NCBI RefSeq assembly: GCF_022747945.1
Contig: NZ_JALDST010000001.1
Coordinates: forward strand, 6,138,001-6,202,000
Reading direction: 5' to 3'
Source: Micromonospora sp. R77
Lineage (GTDB): Bacteria; Actinomycetota; Actinomycetes; Mycobacteriales; Micromonosporaceae
DNA length: 64,000 nucleotides
Shown here: positions 8,901-20,400 of the stretch, in pieces
Numbering within the stretch: position 1 is the stretch's first letter
Layout: the number at the start of each line of letters is the position of its first letter
Notes under the pieces: generated by a model
Database searches by the model: none
Told to the model about the DNA's origin: nothing
What the model saw: the letters and a program-made list of their open reading frames with translations, nothing else
Position numbers and translations under genes: made by a program

Positions 8901-11406
8901 CGTCGAAGCGGTGAACCCGCACCGGCACCCGGCCCGGCACCCGCTGTTCCAGGTGCTGTTGGTGCTGCAGAACGCGACCGGGACGGAGACCGTGCCGGGC
9001 ATGGGCGCCACGGTGACGGAGAGCCGGCCGGCGGCGACCAAGTTCGACCTGATGCTCGATGTGGCCGAGCAGCACACCGCCGACGGTGAACCGGCCGGCA
9101 TCACCGGTGTGCTGGAGTACGCCACCGACCGGTTCGACCACACCACCGTCGCCGCGCTGGCCGAGCGGCTGGCGACGGTGCTCACCGCCGACCCGGGACT
9201 CCCGATCGGCGACCTGGACCTGCTCACCCCGGACGAGCGGGCGGCCCTGACCGACTGGAACGACACCGACGCGCCCTGTCCCGCCCGGTGCCTGCACGAC
9301 CTGATCACCGAGCAGGCGGCGCGGACCCCGGACGCCACCGCCCTGACCACCGGCGACGCGATGCTGACCTACGGGGCGCTGGAGTCCCGCGCGAACCGGC
9401 TCGCGCACCGACTGGTCGAGGCCGGGGTACGGCCGGGCGTCGTCGTCGGCGTGTACCTCGCACGCGGTGTCGACCTCGTCGTGGCGCTGCTCGCGGTGCT
9501 CAAGGCAGGTGGGGCGTACACCCTGCTCGACCCGGCGTTTCCCGCCGCCCGGATCGCCGCGGTCGCCGCGCTGACGCCCCTCGTGGTCACCCGGCGACCG
9601 GATTCCGGCCGCCTGCCCGCCACCACCCGACGGCTGCACCTCGACGACGGGACCTCGGAAGACGGCCCCGCCACGCCGCCGGCCGTCGCGGTCCGACCCG
9701 ACGACCCGGCATGCGTCATGTTCACCTCGGGCTCCACGGGAACACCCAAGGGGGTCGTGGCGGCCCACCGGGCGTTGGTGGGCACCTACGCGGGCCAACG
9801 GTACGCCGACTTCGGCCCGGCAGAGGTCTTCCTCCAGTGCGCCCCGGTCTCCTGGGACGCGTTCGCGCTGGAACTGTTCGGGGCGCTGCTGTTCGGTGGC
9901 GTCTGCGTGCTGCACCCCGACGGCCGGCCGGACCCCGAACGGATCACCGAACTGGTGGCCAGGCACGGGGTCACCATGCTGCAGACCTCCGCCAGCCTCT
10001 TCAACCACCTCGTCGACGAGTACCCGCAGTCGTTGCGCGGGGTGCGGCGGGTCTTCACCGGCGGGGAGCCGGCCTCACCGGGGCACGTCGCCGCCGCGCT
10101 GCGCCGATGGCCCGGGCTGGTGGTGGTCAACGGCTACGGACCCGCCGAAAGTCTCGGCTTCACCACCTGGCACCCGCTCAGCGACGTCACCGAGGTCACC
10201 GGTGCGACCGTACCGATCGGCCTGCCGGTGGCGAACAAGCGGGCGTACGTCCTCGACGGCGACCTGCGCCAGGTCCCGCCCGGGGTGGCCGGCGAGCTGT
10301 ACGTGGCCGGCGTCGGTCTCGCCGTGGGCTACCTGGACCAGCCCGGACAGACCGCGGCCCGGTTCGTGGCCGACCCGTCCGGTCCGGCCGGGGCGCGGAT
10401 GTACCGCACCGGCGACCTGGCCCGGCGCCGCGCCGACGGGGTCCTCGAGTTCCTGGGCCGGGTCGACGACCAGGTCAAGATCCGTGGGTTCCGGGTGGAA
10501 CCGGCGGAGGCGGTGGCGGCGCTGACCGCCCATCCGGCGATCAGCCAGGCGGCCGTGGTGGCGCTCGCCGACCCCGCGCACGGCAACCGACTGGTCGCCT
10601 ACGTGGTCTCCCGGTCCGTGACCGCCGCCGAGGTACGGGCCCACGCGGCGGAGCTGTTGCCCGGTCACCTCGTCCCCTCCGCCGTGGTCCTGCTGACCGA
10701 GCTGCCCCGCACGGCCAACGGCAAACTGGATCGGGCCGCGCTGCCCACCCCGGACTTCGCCGCCGCGTCGGCGGGTCGGGCGCCCCGCACCCCGCGCGAG
10801 GAGATCCTCTGCGGCCTGATGGCCGAGGTGTTGGGGCTGCCTGCGGTGACCGTCGACGACGACTTCTTCGCCCTCGGCGGGCACTCGTTGCTGGCGACCC
10901 GGCTGGTCAGCCGGGTGCGCGCGACGGTGGGGGTGGAGGTGCCCCTCGCCGCGCTGTTCGCCGCGCCGACCGTGGCCGATCTCGCCGTCCGGCTCGACGG
11001 CTCGCCGCCCGCACGGCCGGCGGTCAGCGCCAGGCCGCCGGACGCACCGCCAGTCGTCGCACGCCCAGCGCCGGCTGTGGTTCCTCGACCAGACCGACGA
11101 CGACGGCCGCACCTACAACGCGCCGCAGGCGGTGCGGGTCCGCGGCCGGCTCGACCCGGACGCGCTGCGGGCGGCGCTCGGCGACGTGATGGCCCGCCAC
11201 GAACCGCTGCGCACCCTCTTCCCGGCGGTGGACGGCGAACCCCACGCGGTGGTGCCGGCCCCGGAGGACGTCCGACCGGTGCTGGACGTCGTCGCCACCC
11301 CGGCGCCGGACGCCGCGCAGGTCGTGGCCCGGGTGGCCCGCCACCGGTTCGTCCTCGCCGACGAAGCCCCGCTGCGGGCCACCCTGATCGAACTCGACGA
11401 CGGTGA
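5968..11406 (+). CDS. Nonribosomal peptide synthetase, modules 1-2 (5' part of a frame-broken gene)
   Basis: Domains in order are A1 (from about residue 65; core [12 protein letters not shown] at 213, NGYSPAE at 350, NGKLD at 547), T1 (GGHSLL, carrier Ser 601), C2 (begins about 659; active site HHIAGDG at 781), A2 (about 1108-1590; NGYGPAE at 1388) and T2 (carrier Ser 1640). It starts with an A domain, so it is the loading protein; the residues before A1 ([10 protein letters not shown]...) look like a C-A linker, as if a condensation domain had been removed. No epimerase or methyltransferase is present. Derived specificity codes are DALSLGGIFK for A1 and DALSFGGGFK for A2, which I cannot match to a residue. 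After about residue 1680 the frame leaves the homology and runs on as an Arg/Pro-rich tail to the TGA at 11406; the natural continuation (C3) is in the next frame. Intact, the protein would be about 6,130 aa. Confidence 0.9.
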   Translation: MTQSQQRLGDVGAPAGTGTGTRGTDDARLEPRRPDEVPGHVEVPPPRWPDAGWNDTAAVFPADACLHDLIAEQAARTPTATAVVSGNDRLSYRELDERADLLAARVRRRGAGRGQVVGICLERGPELVVAVLAVLKAGAAYTLLDPAFPPSRLGTVLAEARCQLVVTDRDAADRLPDAPVELIRVDAGTTTGSPAVPDGDGVGVTAGDLACVMFTSGSSGRPKGIATPHRAVVGTLLGQSFVAFGPAQVWLQCAPVSWDAFALELFGALLHGGTCVLHPGGRPEPLTIADLVERHGVTVLHLSASLLNHMLDEHPGVFDRVGNVLTGGEPASVAHVARLLRRRPDLNLVNGYSPAESTIFTTCHRIAPADTARAIPVGGPLRNKRVYVLDDNLDPVPVGTVGELYMAGVGLADGYIHQPGTTAQRFVANPFDAPGERMYRTGDLVRWRADGVLDFLGRADEQVKIRGFRVEPGEIRAALTQHPAVRQAEVVVREDRPGDRRLTAYVVLVPDAEASAADLRADARTRLPEHLVPAAVVILDALPITANGKLDRAALPAPTTQVRGRAPRTPTEATLCALFADVLGLPMVGVDDDFFDLGGHSLLASRLISRIRAELTAEIDIRTLFEAPTPEALADVVPAAPAARPPLHPRRRPAELEPSAAQQRLWFLDQFERAPEKYNLVRVVRVAGPLDVAAFGAAVRDLAERHEVLRTVFPAVDGRPRQRVADVTSVSPRLRTAPVGPDPDAAVRAEATEAFDLAGESPLRVTVLHAPHETLIVLVLHHIAGDGWSMRPLLRDLGLAYQARLAGHAPDWDPLPVAYADYTLWQRDVLDGGVADRQLAYWRERLDGVPAEIPLPADRPRPAEPTHAAGTVPFRLPADLHARLVEVAQAARATVFMVLHAGLAATLTRLGAGTDVPVGTVVAGRADVALDDLVGFFVNTLVLRTDTSGNPSLRRLLDRVRDTDLAAFAHQDVPFDQVVEAVNPHRHPARHPLFQVLLVLQNATGTETVPGMGATVTESRPAATKFDLMLDVAEQHTADGEPAGITGVLEYATDRFDHTTVAALAERLATVLTADPGLPIGDLDLLTPDERAALTDWNDTDAPCPARCLHDLITEQAARTPDATALTTGDAMLTYGALESRANRLAHRLVEAGVRPGVVVGVYLARGVDLVVALLAVLKAGGAYTLLDPAFPAARIAAVAALTPLVVTRRPDSGRLPATTRRLHLDDGTSEDGPATPPAVAVRPDDPACVMFTSGSTGTPKGVVAAHRALVGTYAGQRYADFGPAEVFLQCAPVSWDAFALELFGALLFGGVCVLHPDGRPDPERITELVARHGVTMLQTSASLFNHLVDEYPQSLRGVRRVFTGGEPASPGHVAAALRRWPGLVVVNGYGPAESLGFTTWHPLSDVTEVTGATVPIGLPVANKRAYVLDGDLRQVPPGVAGELYVAGVGLAVGYLDQPGQTAARFVADPSGPAGARMYRTGDLARRRADGVLEFLGRVDDQVKIRGFRVEPAEAVAALTAHPAISQAAVVALADPAHGNRLVAYVVSRSVTAAEVRAHAAELLPGHLVPSAVVLLTELPRTANGKLDRAALPTPDFAAASAGRAPRTPREEILCGLMAEVLGLPAVTVDDDFFALGGHSLLATRLVSRVRATVGVEVPLAALFAAPTVADLAVRLDGSPPARPAVSARPPDAPPVVARPAPAVVPRPDRRRRPHLQRAAGGAGPRPARPGRAAGGARRRDGPPRTAAHPLPGGGRRTPRGGAGPGGRPTGAGRRRHPGAGRRAGRGPGGPPPVRPRRRSPAAGHPDRTRRR
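11000..11060 (+). other. Frameshift point in the NRPS gene (T2-C3 linker)
   Basis: Homology runs in one frame to the end of carrier domain 2 ([16 protein letters not shown], about 11000-11020). It resumes one base on in the next frame with [13 protein letters not shown] (from 11054), the first core motif of condensation domain 3. Both frames are open from 10528 to 11406, so one extra base (or two missing) in this Pro/Arg/Ala-rich linker explains it. Sequencing or assembly error in GC-rich repeated DNA, a real inactivating mutation, and recoding are all possible; the first is the simplest. Confidence 0.75.
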
Positions 11407-14400
11407 CTCGGTGCTGGTGCTGGTCCTGCACCACATCGCGTCCGACGGCTGGTCGATGGCACCACTGGTGCGCGACCTGGCCGCCGCCTACGCGGCGCGG
11501 CACGCGGGAACCGCGCCGGAATGGGCGCCGCTGCCCGCCCGCTACAGCGACTACGCCCGCTGGCAGCACGCCCTGCTCGGCGACGAGAAGGACCAGGACA
11601 GCCTGCTGCACGCCCAACTGCGGTTCTGGACCACCGCGCTGGCGGGGCTGCCCGGGTCGCCCGTGCTGCCCACGGACCACCCCCGGCCGGCCGACGGCGC
11701 CACGGCGGGCGACACCGCCGCGCTGCGGATCTCGCCGCAGACCCACGCCCGCCTCGCCGACCTCGCCCGGGCCGGCAACGTCACGCTGTTCATGGTGCTC
11801 CAGGCGGCCCTGGCGGCCCTGCTCACCCGCCTCGGCGCGGGCACCGACGTCCCGATCGGCACGGCGGTCGCCGGGCGTACCGACGCGGCGCTCGACGACC
11901 TCGTCGGGTTCTTCGTCAACACCCTGGTGCTGCGCACCGACACGACGGGCGACCCGACGTTCCAGGAGCTGCTGGGCCGGGTCCGCGCCGCCGATCTCGC
12001 CGCGTTCGACCACCAGGACGTGCCGTTCGACCGGGTGGTCGAGGCGGTCAACCCGCCCCGTTCCACCGCGTGGCACCCACTGTTCCAGGTCATGCTGGTG
12101 CTGCAGAACACCGCCGACGGGGAGGTGCACCTCGGTGCGACGCCGGCCCGGCTGGAGCCGGTCCGCACCGGCACGGCCAAGTTCGACCTGAACGTCGAAC
12201 TGCGGGAGTGCCGGTCCGCCGACGGATCGGCCGGAGGGCTCACCGGCGTGGTGGAGTTCCCCGGCGCGCTGTTCGACCGGTCCACGGTGGAAGCCTTCGC
12301 GGCCCGTCTGGTGCGGCTGCTCGACCAGGTCGCCGTCGCACCGGACACCCGGATCGGTGCCGTCGGCCTGCTGGACACCGCCGAACGGGACCGGCTGCTG
12401 CACACCTGGAACGACACCGGCGCACCCGCGCCGTCCGGCACCCTCCACGAGACGGTGACCGCCGTCGCCGTCGCCACCCCGGACGCGACCGCCCTGATCT
12501 TCGACGGTCACCGGGTCGGCTACGGCGAACTCGACGCCCGAGCCGACCGGTTGGCCCGACGGCTGGCCTCGGCGGGTGCCCGCCGCGGCACCGTGGTCGG
12601 GGTCCAGCTCGACCGGGGACCGGACCTGGTCGTCGCGGTGCTGGCCGTACTCAAGACCGGCGCGGCGTACACCATGCTGGACCCGGCCTTCCCGGCGCGG
12701 CGCCGCCGCGCGGTGCTCGCGGAGACCGGCGCGCCGCTGGTGGTCACCCACGACGGTGCCGGCCTGGACGGCGTGCGTTGCGTACCGCCCACCGACCCCG
12801 ATGACGGCGGGCCGGACACCGGCTGCGAGCCCTGGACCGCCGTCCCGGTGGGCCCCGACGACCCCGCCTGCGTCATGTTCACCTCCGGCTCGACCGGACG
12901 CCCCAAGGGGATCCTGACCTCGCACCGGGCCGTGCTCGGCACCCTGCTGCACCAGTCCTACGTCGACTTCGGGTCGAGCGAGGTGTGGTTGCAGTGCGCG
13001 CCGGTGTCCTGGGACGCCTTCGCGCTGGAGCTGTTCGGGCCACTCCTGACCGGTGGCACCTGCGTCCTGCACCCCGGCGGTGCCCCCCAGCCCGAGCTGA
13101 TCGCCCGACTGGTGCCCGAGTGCGGGGTGACCACCCTGCACGTGTCCGCCAGCCTGCTCAACTTCCTCATCGACGAGTACCCGACGGTGTTCGACCAGGT
13201 CCGGCAGGTGATGACGGGAGGCGAGGCGGCCTCGGTCGAGCACGTCGCCCGGCTACTGGACCGGCATCCCGACCTGCGTCTGGTCAACGGGTACTCGCCG
13301 GCCGAGAACACGATCTTCACGGTGTGCCACCGGGTCACCCGGGACGACGCCGACCGCGCCTCGATCCCGGTGGGCAGCCCGATCGCCGGCAAGCGGGTCC
13401 ACGTGCTCGACGACCGGCTCGCCCTGGTGCCGGTCGGAGTCGTCGGTGAGCTGTACATGGCCGGGGTGGGGCTCGCCGACGGGTACGTGAACCAGCCGGG
13501 CACCACGGCGACCCGCTTCGTCGCCCACCCGTTCGGCGCGCCCGGCGAGCGGATGTACCGCACCGGCGATCTGGTGCGCTGGCGGGCCGACGGGGTCCTG
13601 GAGTTCGTCGGGCGGGCCGACGACCAGGTGAAGATCCGCGGCTTCCGGGTGGAGCCGGGCGAGGTGCAGGCCGCCCTGACCCGTCATCCGGCCGTCGCGC
13701 AGGCCGCCGTGGTCGTGCGGCAGGACCGGCCGGGGGATCCGCGGCTGACCGCGTACGTCGTCACCCGACCCGGCCCGGCACCCACCCCGGCGGCCCTGCG
13801 CGACCACACACGGGACCTCCTGCCGGCACATCTCGTGCCCAGCGCGGTCGTGCTGCTCGACGCCCTGCCGGTCACGCCCAACGGCAAGCTGGACCGGGCC
13901 GCGTTGCCCGCACCCGCTGCCGACCCCGGCACGGGGGTCGTGCAGCCACCGGCCGACGCCCGTGAGGCGATCCTCTGCGGGCTCTTCGCCGACATTCTCG
14001 GCCTGCCGGAGGTGGGCCGGCACGACGACTTCTTCGCCCTGGGCGGGCACTCGTTGCTCGCCGCCCGCCTCATCGCCCGGGTGCGGGCCACGTTCGCCGC
14101 CGAGGTGGACATCCGCACCGTGTTCCGGACGCCGACCGTGGCCGGCCTGGCCCGGATGCTCGACGGGGCGGCGGCACGCCGGCCGGCACTGCGACGCCGG
14201 ACCGATCCGGCCGTCGTCCCCGTGTCGCACGCGCAGCGGCGGATGTGGTTCCTCCGCGAGGTCGACCGTCCGGAGGCCTACAACGTGCCGCTGGCGTACC
14301 GGCTGCGCGGCCGGCTCGACCGGGCCGCGCTCGTCCACGCGCTGGCCGACCTGGTGGACCGGCACGAGGTGCTGCGGACGGTCCTCCCGTCGGTGCACGG

Positions 14401-17400
14401 GCAGCCGCAGCCGGTCACGTTGACCGGTGTGCCGCCCGTGGTCGAGGTCGTCACCTGCCCGCCCAATGATCTTCCCGCCGCCCTGGGACGCGCCCTCGCG
14501 TACCCGTTCGACCTGGCCGTCGAGCTGCCGATCCGGGTGACCGTCTTCGAGGTGGGCGCCGAGACGGTGCTGTTGCTGCTGCTGCACCACGTGGCGTGCG
14601 ACGGCTCGTCGGTCGGGCCGCTGACCCGTGACCTCGCCACCGCCTACACCGCCCGCCACGCCGGCACCACTCCCGACTGGTCGCCGCTGCCGGTGCAGTA
14701 CGCGGACTACGCCGCCTGGCAGGACCTGCTGCTCGGCGCGGCCGACGAGCCGGAGAGTGTGACCGCCACCCAACTGCGGTACTGGACCGCGGCACTCGAC
14801 GGGCTGCCCGACGCGCCGGTGGTGCCCACCGACCGGGCCCGCCCACCGGTCGTCGGCGTGGCCGGGGAGTCGGTGCCGGTACGGTTCACCGCCGACACCT
14901 GCCACCGCATGGCCGCCCTCGCCCGCGCGGCCCGGGTCACGCCGTTCATGGTGCTGCACGCGGCGTTGGCGGCGGTGCTCACCCGGCTGGGCGCCGGCAC
15001 CGACGTGCCCATCGGTAGCCCCGTGGCGGGACGGCCCGACGAGGCGTTGACCGATCTGGTCGGGTTCTTCGTCAACACCGTGGTGCTGCGGACCGACACC
15101 TCGGGCGACCCGACCTTCCGGGAACTGCTCGGCCGGGTCCGGGAGACCGACCTCGCCGCGTACGCGCACCAGGATGTGCCGTTCGAACGGGTCGTCGAGG
15201 CCGTCAACCCGACCCGGTCGTCGTCGTGGCATCCGCTGTTCCAGGTGATGCTCGTGCTGACCGACAGCAGCGGTCGCGACCTCGACCTGCCCGGCCTGGA
15301 GTGCGCGCCCGCACCGGTCGAGGTGCCGGTCGCCAAGTTCGACCTGACTCTCACGCTCACCCAGGGGCCGGACGGCATCACCGGTTCGCTGGACTACGCC
15401 ACCGACCTGTTCGAGCGGGCCACCGCGCAGACCACGGCGGACGCCCTGATCCGGCTGGTGTCGGCGGTGCTGGCCGACCCCGACCGCCCGATCGGTGCGG
15501 TGGAACTGCTGGACCCGGCCGAGCGCCGGCTGGTCCTGACCGATTGGAACGCAACCGAGGTCGACGCGCCACTGGAGCTCACGCTGGGTGAGCTGTTCGA
15601 GCGGCAGGCCGCGTCCCGTCCCGACGCCACCGCGGTCCTGTTCGAGGGACGGCCGCTCAGTTACGCCGCGCTGGACGCCGCCGCCAACCGGATCGGCCAC
15701 GCCCTGGTCCGCCTCGGTGTCGGCCCGCACGTCATCGTCGGGGTGCACCTCGACCGCGGGCCGGGCCTGGTGGCGGCGCTGCTCGGCGTCCTCAAGGCCG
15801 GCGGCGCGTACACCCTGCTGGACACCGCCTTCCCGGCGGGCCGTCTGCGGGCCGTGGTCGCCGACACCGGCATCCCGCTGGTCATCTCCGCCGACGACGG
15901 TGACCTGCTCGCCGGTCTGCCCACCACCGTGGTCCGGCCCGACACCCTCACCGGACCGTCGACACCCGTCGGAACGCGGGCCGTCCCCACCGGTCCCGCC
16001 TGCGTCATGTTCACCTCCGGCTCCACCGGCGGCCCGAAGGGGATCGTGGCACCGCACCGCGCGCTGGCCGGCACCTTCCTCGGCCAGTCCTACGTCGACT
16101 TCGACGCCGACCAGGTGTTCCTGCAGTGCGCCCCGGTGTCGTGGGACGGGTTCGCGTTGGAGCTGTTCGGTGCGCTGTTGACCGGTGCCACCTGCGTGCT
16201 GCACCCGGGGCAGCGGCCGGAGCCGGACACCATCGCGGCCCTCACCGCGGCGCATGACGTGACCATGCTCCAGATGTCGGCCAGCCTCTTCAACCTCCTG
16301 CTCGACGAGTATCCCGCGGCGTTCGAGGGGCTGCGTTGGGCGATCACCGCAGGGGAGTCAGCGTCCGTGGCACATGTGACGAAAGCGGTGCGCCAGTTCC
16401 CGCACCTGTCGGTGGTCAACGGCTACGGCCCGGCGGAGAGCATGGGCCTGACGACGGCGCACCGGGCCGGTGCCGCGCCGGCGGGCGCGACCTCCGTGCC
16501 GATCGGCGGGCCGGTGGCCAACAAGAAGGTGTACGTGCTGGACGTGGCCCTGCAACCCGTGCCCCCGGGTGTGACCGGCGAGGTGTACGTGGCGGGCGTG
16601 GGTCTGGCCAACGGCTACGTCAACCGGGCCGCGTCGACCGCCGAGCGGTTCGTGGCCAACCCGTACGGCGGGCCCGGCGAGCGGATGTACCGCACCGGGG
16701 ACCTGGCCCGCTGGCGGCCGGACGGGGTGCTGGACTTCGTCGGGCGGGCGGACGACCAGGTGAAGATCCGTGGCTTCCGGGTGGAACCGGGCGAGGTGGA
16801 GGCGGTGCTGCACCGGCACCCCGCCGTCGCGCAGGCCGCGGTCGTCGTCCGGGAGGACCGGCCGGGGGACCGGCGGCTGGTCGCCTACGTCGTACCGGTG
16901 CGGGGCAACGACCCGCTCCCGGGCCTGCGCCGTTACCTCGAGGAGCGGCTGCCCGCCCACCTGATGCCCGCCGCGATGGTGGCGCTGCCCGCGCTGCCGC
17001 TGACCGCGAACGGCAAGCTCGACCGGCGGGCGTTGCCGGTGCCGGAGGTCGGTCCGGACGCCACCGGGCGGGGTCCCCGCAATCCCCGCGAGGAGATCCT
17101 GTGCGGGTTGTTCGGCGACGTTCTGGGCCTGACCGGGGTCGGTATCGACGACGACTTCTTCGCCCTCGGGGGACACTCGCTGCTGGCGACGCGGCTGATC
17201 AGCCGGGTCCGGTCGGTGCTCGGCGCCGAACTGCCGATCCGTGCGGTGTTCCAGTGGCCCACCGTGTGCGGGCTCGCCGACCGGCTCACCCGGGCGGAGC
17301 GTCCGCCGGTACGGTCGCGGCCGCGCCCGGAACGGGTGCCGCTCTCGTTCGCCCAGCAGCGGCTGTGGTTCCTGGACCGGCTGGACGGTCCGAGCGCCAC

Positions 17401-20400
17401 CTACAACGCGCCGCTGGCGGTGCGGCTGCGCGGCCCGGTCGACCTGCCCGCGCTGGCCGGGGCGGTCACCGACGTGGTGGCCCGGCACGAGGTGCTGCGT
17501 ACGGTGTTCGTGGTGCAGGACGGCGAGCCGAGCCAGGTCGTGCTGCCGCCCGCCGAGGTGGACCTGGCGGTGGTGGACTGCACGGCGGAGGGTCTCGACG
17601 CGGCCGTGGCCCGTGCCGTGGCCGAGCCGCACGACCTGAGCCGGACCGACCGGGCGCCGGTACGCGCCACGCTGCTCGCCGTCGGGCCCGACGACAACGT
17701 CCTGCTGCTGATGCTGCACCACATCGTCAGCGACGGCTGGTCCCTGGGCCCGCTGCTGCGTGACCTGTCCGCCGCGTACCGGGCGCGACGGGAAGGGGCC
17801 GAGCCGGAGCGGGATCCGCTCGCCGTCCAGTACATCGACTACACGCTGTGGCAGCGGGAGCTGCTCGGGGCCGAGGACGACCCGCACAGCCTGCTGTCGC
17901 GTCAGTTGGCGTACTGGACCGAGGCGTTGGCGGGGCTGCCGGAGGAGCTGACGCTGCCCACCGACCGGCCCCGGCCGGCCCGCCCCAGCCACCGGGGTGA
18001 CGTGGTGACGCTGGACCTGGGCGGTGAGCTGTACCCGGCCCTCACCGGGCTCGCCCGGGAGACCGGGGTCACCCTGTTCATGGTGTTGCAGGCCGGCCTG
18101 GCGGCGTTGCTGACCAGGCTCGGCGCGGGCACCGACGTGCCGATCGGTTCACCCGTCGCCGGCCGCACCGATCAGGCGCTCGACGACCTGGTGGGGTTCT
18201 TCGTCAACACCCTGGTGCTGCGTACCGACACCTCCGGCGAGCCGAGCTTCCGGGACCTGCTGGCCCGGGTCCGGGAGACCGACCTGGCCGCGTACACCCA
18301 TCAGGACGTGCCGTTCGAGCGGCTGGTCGAGGCGCTCAACCCGGCGCGCTCGACCGCCCGGCACCCGCTGTTCCAGGTGAACCTGGTGGTGCAGAACAAC
18401 TCCGCGGCCACGGCCGAGTTCCCCGGCGTACGGGCGCAGATCCTGCCCGTCGGCGCCGACGTCGCCAAGTTCGACCTGGGGCTGGCCTTCGTGGAGCAGC
18501 TTCCCGAGGGCGGGTCCGGTGGCCTCACCGGCTACCTGGAGTACGCCTGCGACCTGTTCGACCGCGCGACCGCCGAGGCGATCGGCCGCCGCCTGGTACG
18601 CCTGCTGTCCGCCCTGTCCACCGACCCGGACCTGCCCATCGGCGCGGTGGACCTGTTCGACCCGGGCGAGCGGACCCGGTTGATGCACGAGTGGAACGAC
18701 ACCGCCACTGTCGTCCCCGACGCCTGTCTGCACGAGATGTTCGAGGCGCACGCCGCCGACCGTCCGGAGGCGACGGCGCTGGTGTGCGGGGACCGCACGG
18801 TCAGTTACGCCGCACTGAACGCCGACGCGGACCGGATCTCCCACGGACTCAGCCGGGCCGGGATCGGCGTCGGCGACGTGGTGGGGGTGCACCTGCCGCG
18901 CGGGCCGGAGCTGGTGGCCGCCGTGCTGGGCGTGCTGAAGGCGGGCGCCGCGTACACCATGCTCGACCCGGACTTCCCGCCCGAACGGCTCGCGGCCGTC
19001 GTCGCCCAGGCGGCCGTGGCGCTGGTGCTCACCGACGAGGTGGGGTTCGCCGGCCACCCCGCCACCCGACAGATCGCCGACCTGCTGCGCGACCCCACCG
19101 TCGCCGGGACCGGCTCCGGTGACGGGCCGGCGCGCCGGGCCCGCCCCGGCGACGTCGCCTGTGTCATGTTCACCTCCGGCTCGACCGGCCAGCCCAAGGG
19201 CATCGCCTCCCCGCACCGGGCCGTCGTCGGCACCCTCTGTGGGCAGGACTTCGTCCGTTTCGGACCCGGGGAGGTGGTGCTGCAGTGCTCACCGGTCTCC
19301 TGGGACGCGTTCGCGCTGGAACTCTTCGGCGCTCTGCTGTTCGGCGGGACCTGCGTGCTGCACCCCGGTGGGAAACCCGAACCGGCCGTGATCGCCGAGC
19401 TCATCGCCCGGCGGCACGTCTCCACCGTCCACCTGTCGGCCAGCCTGCTCAACTTCCTGCTCGACGAGTATCCGGGCGTGCTGACCGGGGTGGACCAGGT
19501 GATGACCGGCGGTGAACGCGCGTCGGTGTCGCACCTCGCCGCCCTGCTGGAGGCGTACCCGGGCGTCCGCGTGGTGAACGGCTACTCGCCGGCGGAGAGC
19601 ATGATCTTCACGACCTGCCACACCGTGGAGCCGGCCGACGTGGCCCGGGGGACCGTCCCGGTCGGCCGTCCGATCCGCAACAAGCGGGTGTACGTGCTCG
19701 ACGAGGCACTGCGACCCGTGCCGGTCGGGGTCGCCGGTGAGCTGTACATGGCCGGCGTGGGGCTGGCCGACGGGTACGTCCGGCAGGCCGCGCTGACCGC
19801 GGAGCGGTTCGTCGCCCACCCGTACGGCGCACCCGGCGAGCGGATGTACCGCACCGGCGACGTGGTGCGCTGGCGTGCCGACGGGGTGTTGGACTTCCTC
19901 GGCCGGGCCGACGACCAGGTGAAGATCCGCGGCTTCCGGGTGGAGCCGCGGGAGGTCGAGGCGACCGTCGGCGGCTATCCCGGTGTGGCACGTACCGCGG
20001 TGGTGGTGCACGAGGTGGGGCCGGGGGACAAGCGGCTCGTCGCGTACGTGGTCGCCCGCGCCGGCACCGCGGTCAGCGTGACGGACCTGCGCCGCCACGT
20101 CGCCGACCGGCTGCCCGAGCACCTGGTGCCGCAGGCGTTCGTGCTCGTCGACGCGTTCCCGCTGACCCCGACCGGGAAGCTCGACCGGCGGGCCCTCCCG
20201 GTGCCCGAATTCACCGGCACCAGCAGCGGACGTCCGCCCCGCACACCGCGTGAGGAGATCCTCTGCGGGCTGTTCGCCGAGGTGCTCACGCTGCCCGGGG
20301 TGGGCGTCGACGACGACTTCTTCGCTCTCGGCGGGCACTCGCTGCTGGCGGCGCGGCTGATCAGCCGGGTCCGCGCCGCTCTCGGCGCGGAGCTGGCGAT

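Noticed and set aside
8158..10008. Long open frames antisense to the NRPS (616, 739 and 1000 aa and others)
   Set aside because: High-GC shadow frames with His/Gln/Arg/Val-rich composition, no family motifs, and full overlap with strong NRPS domains.
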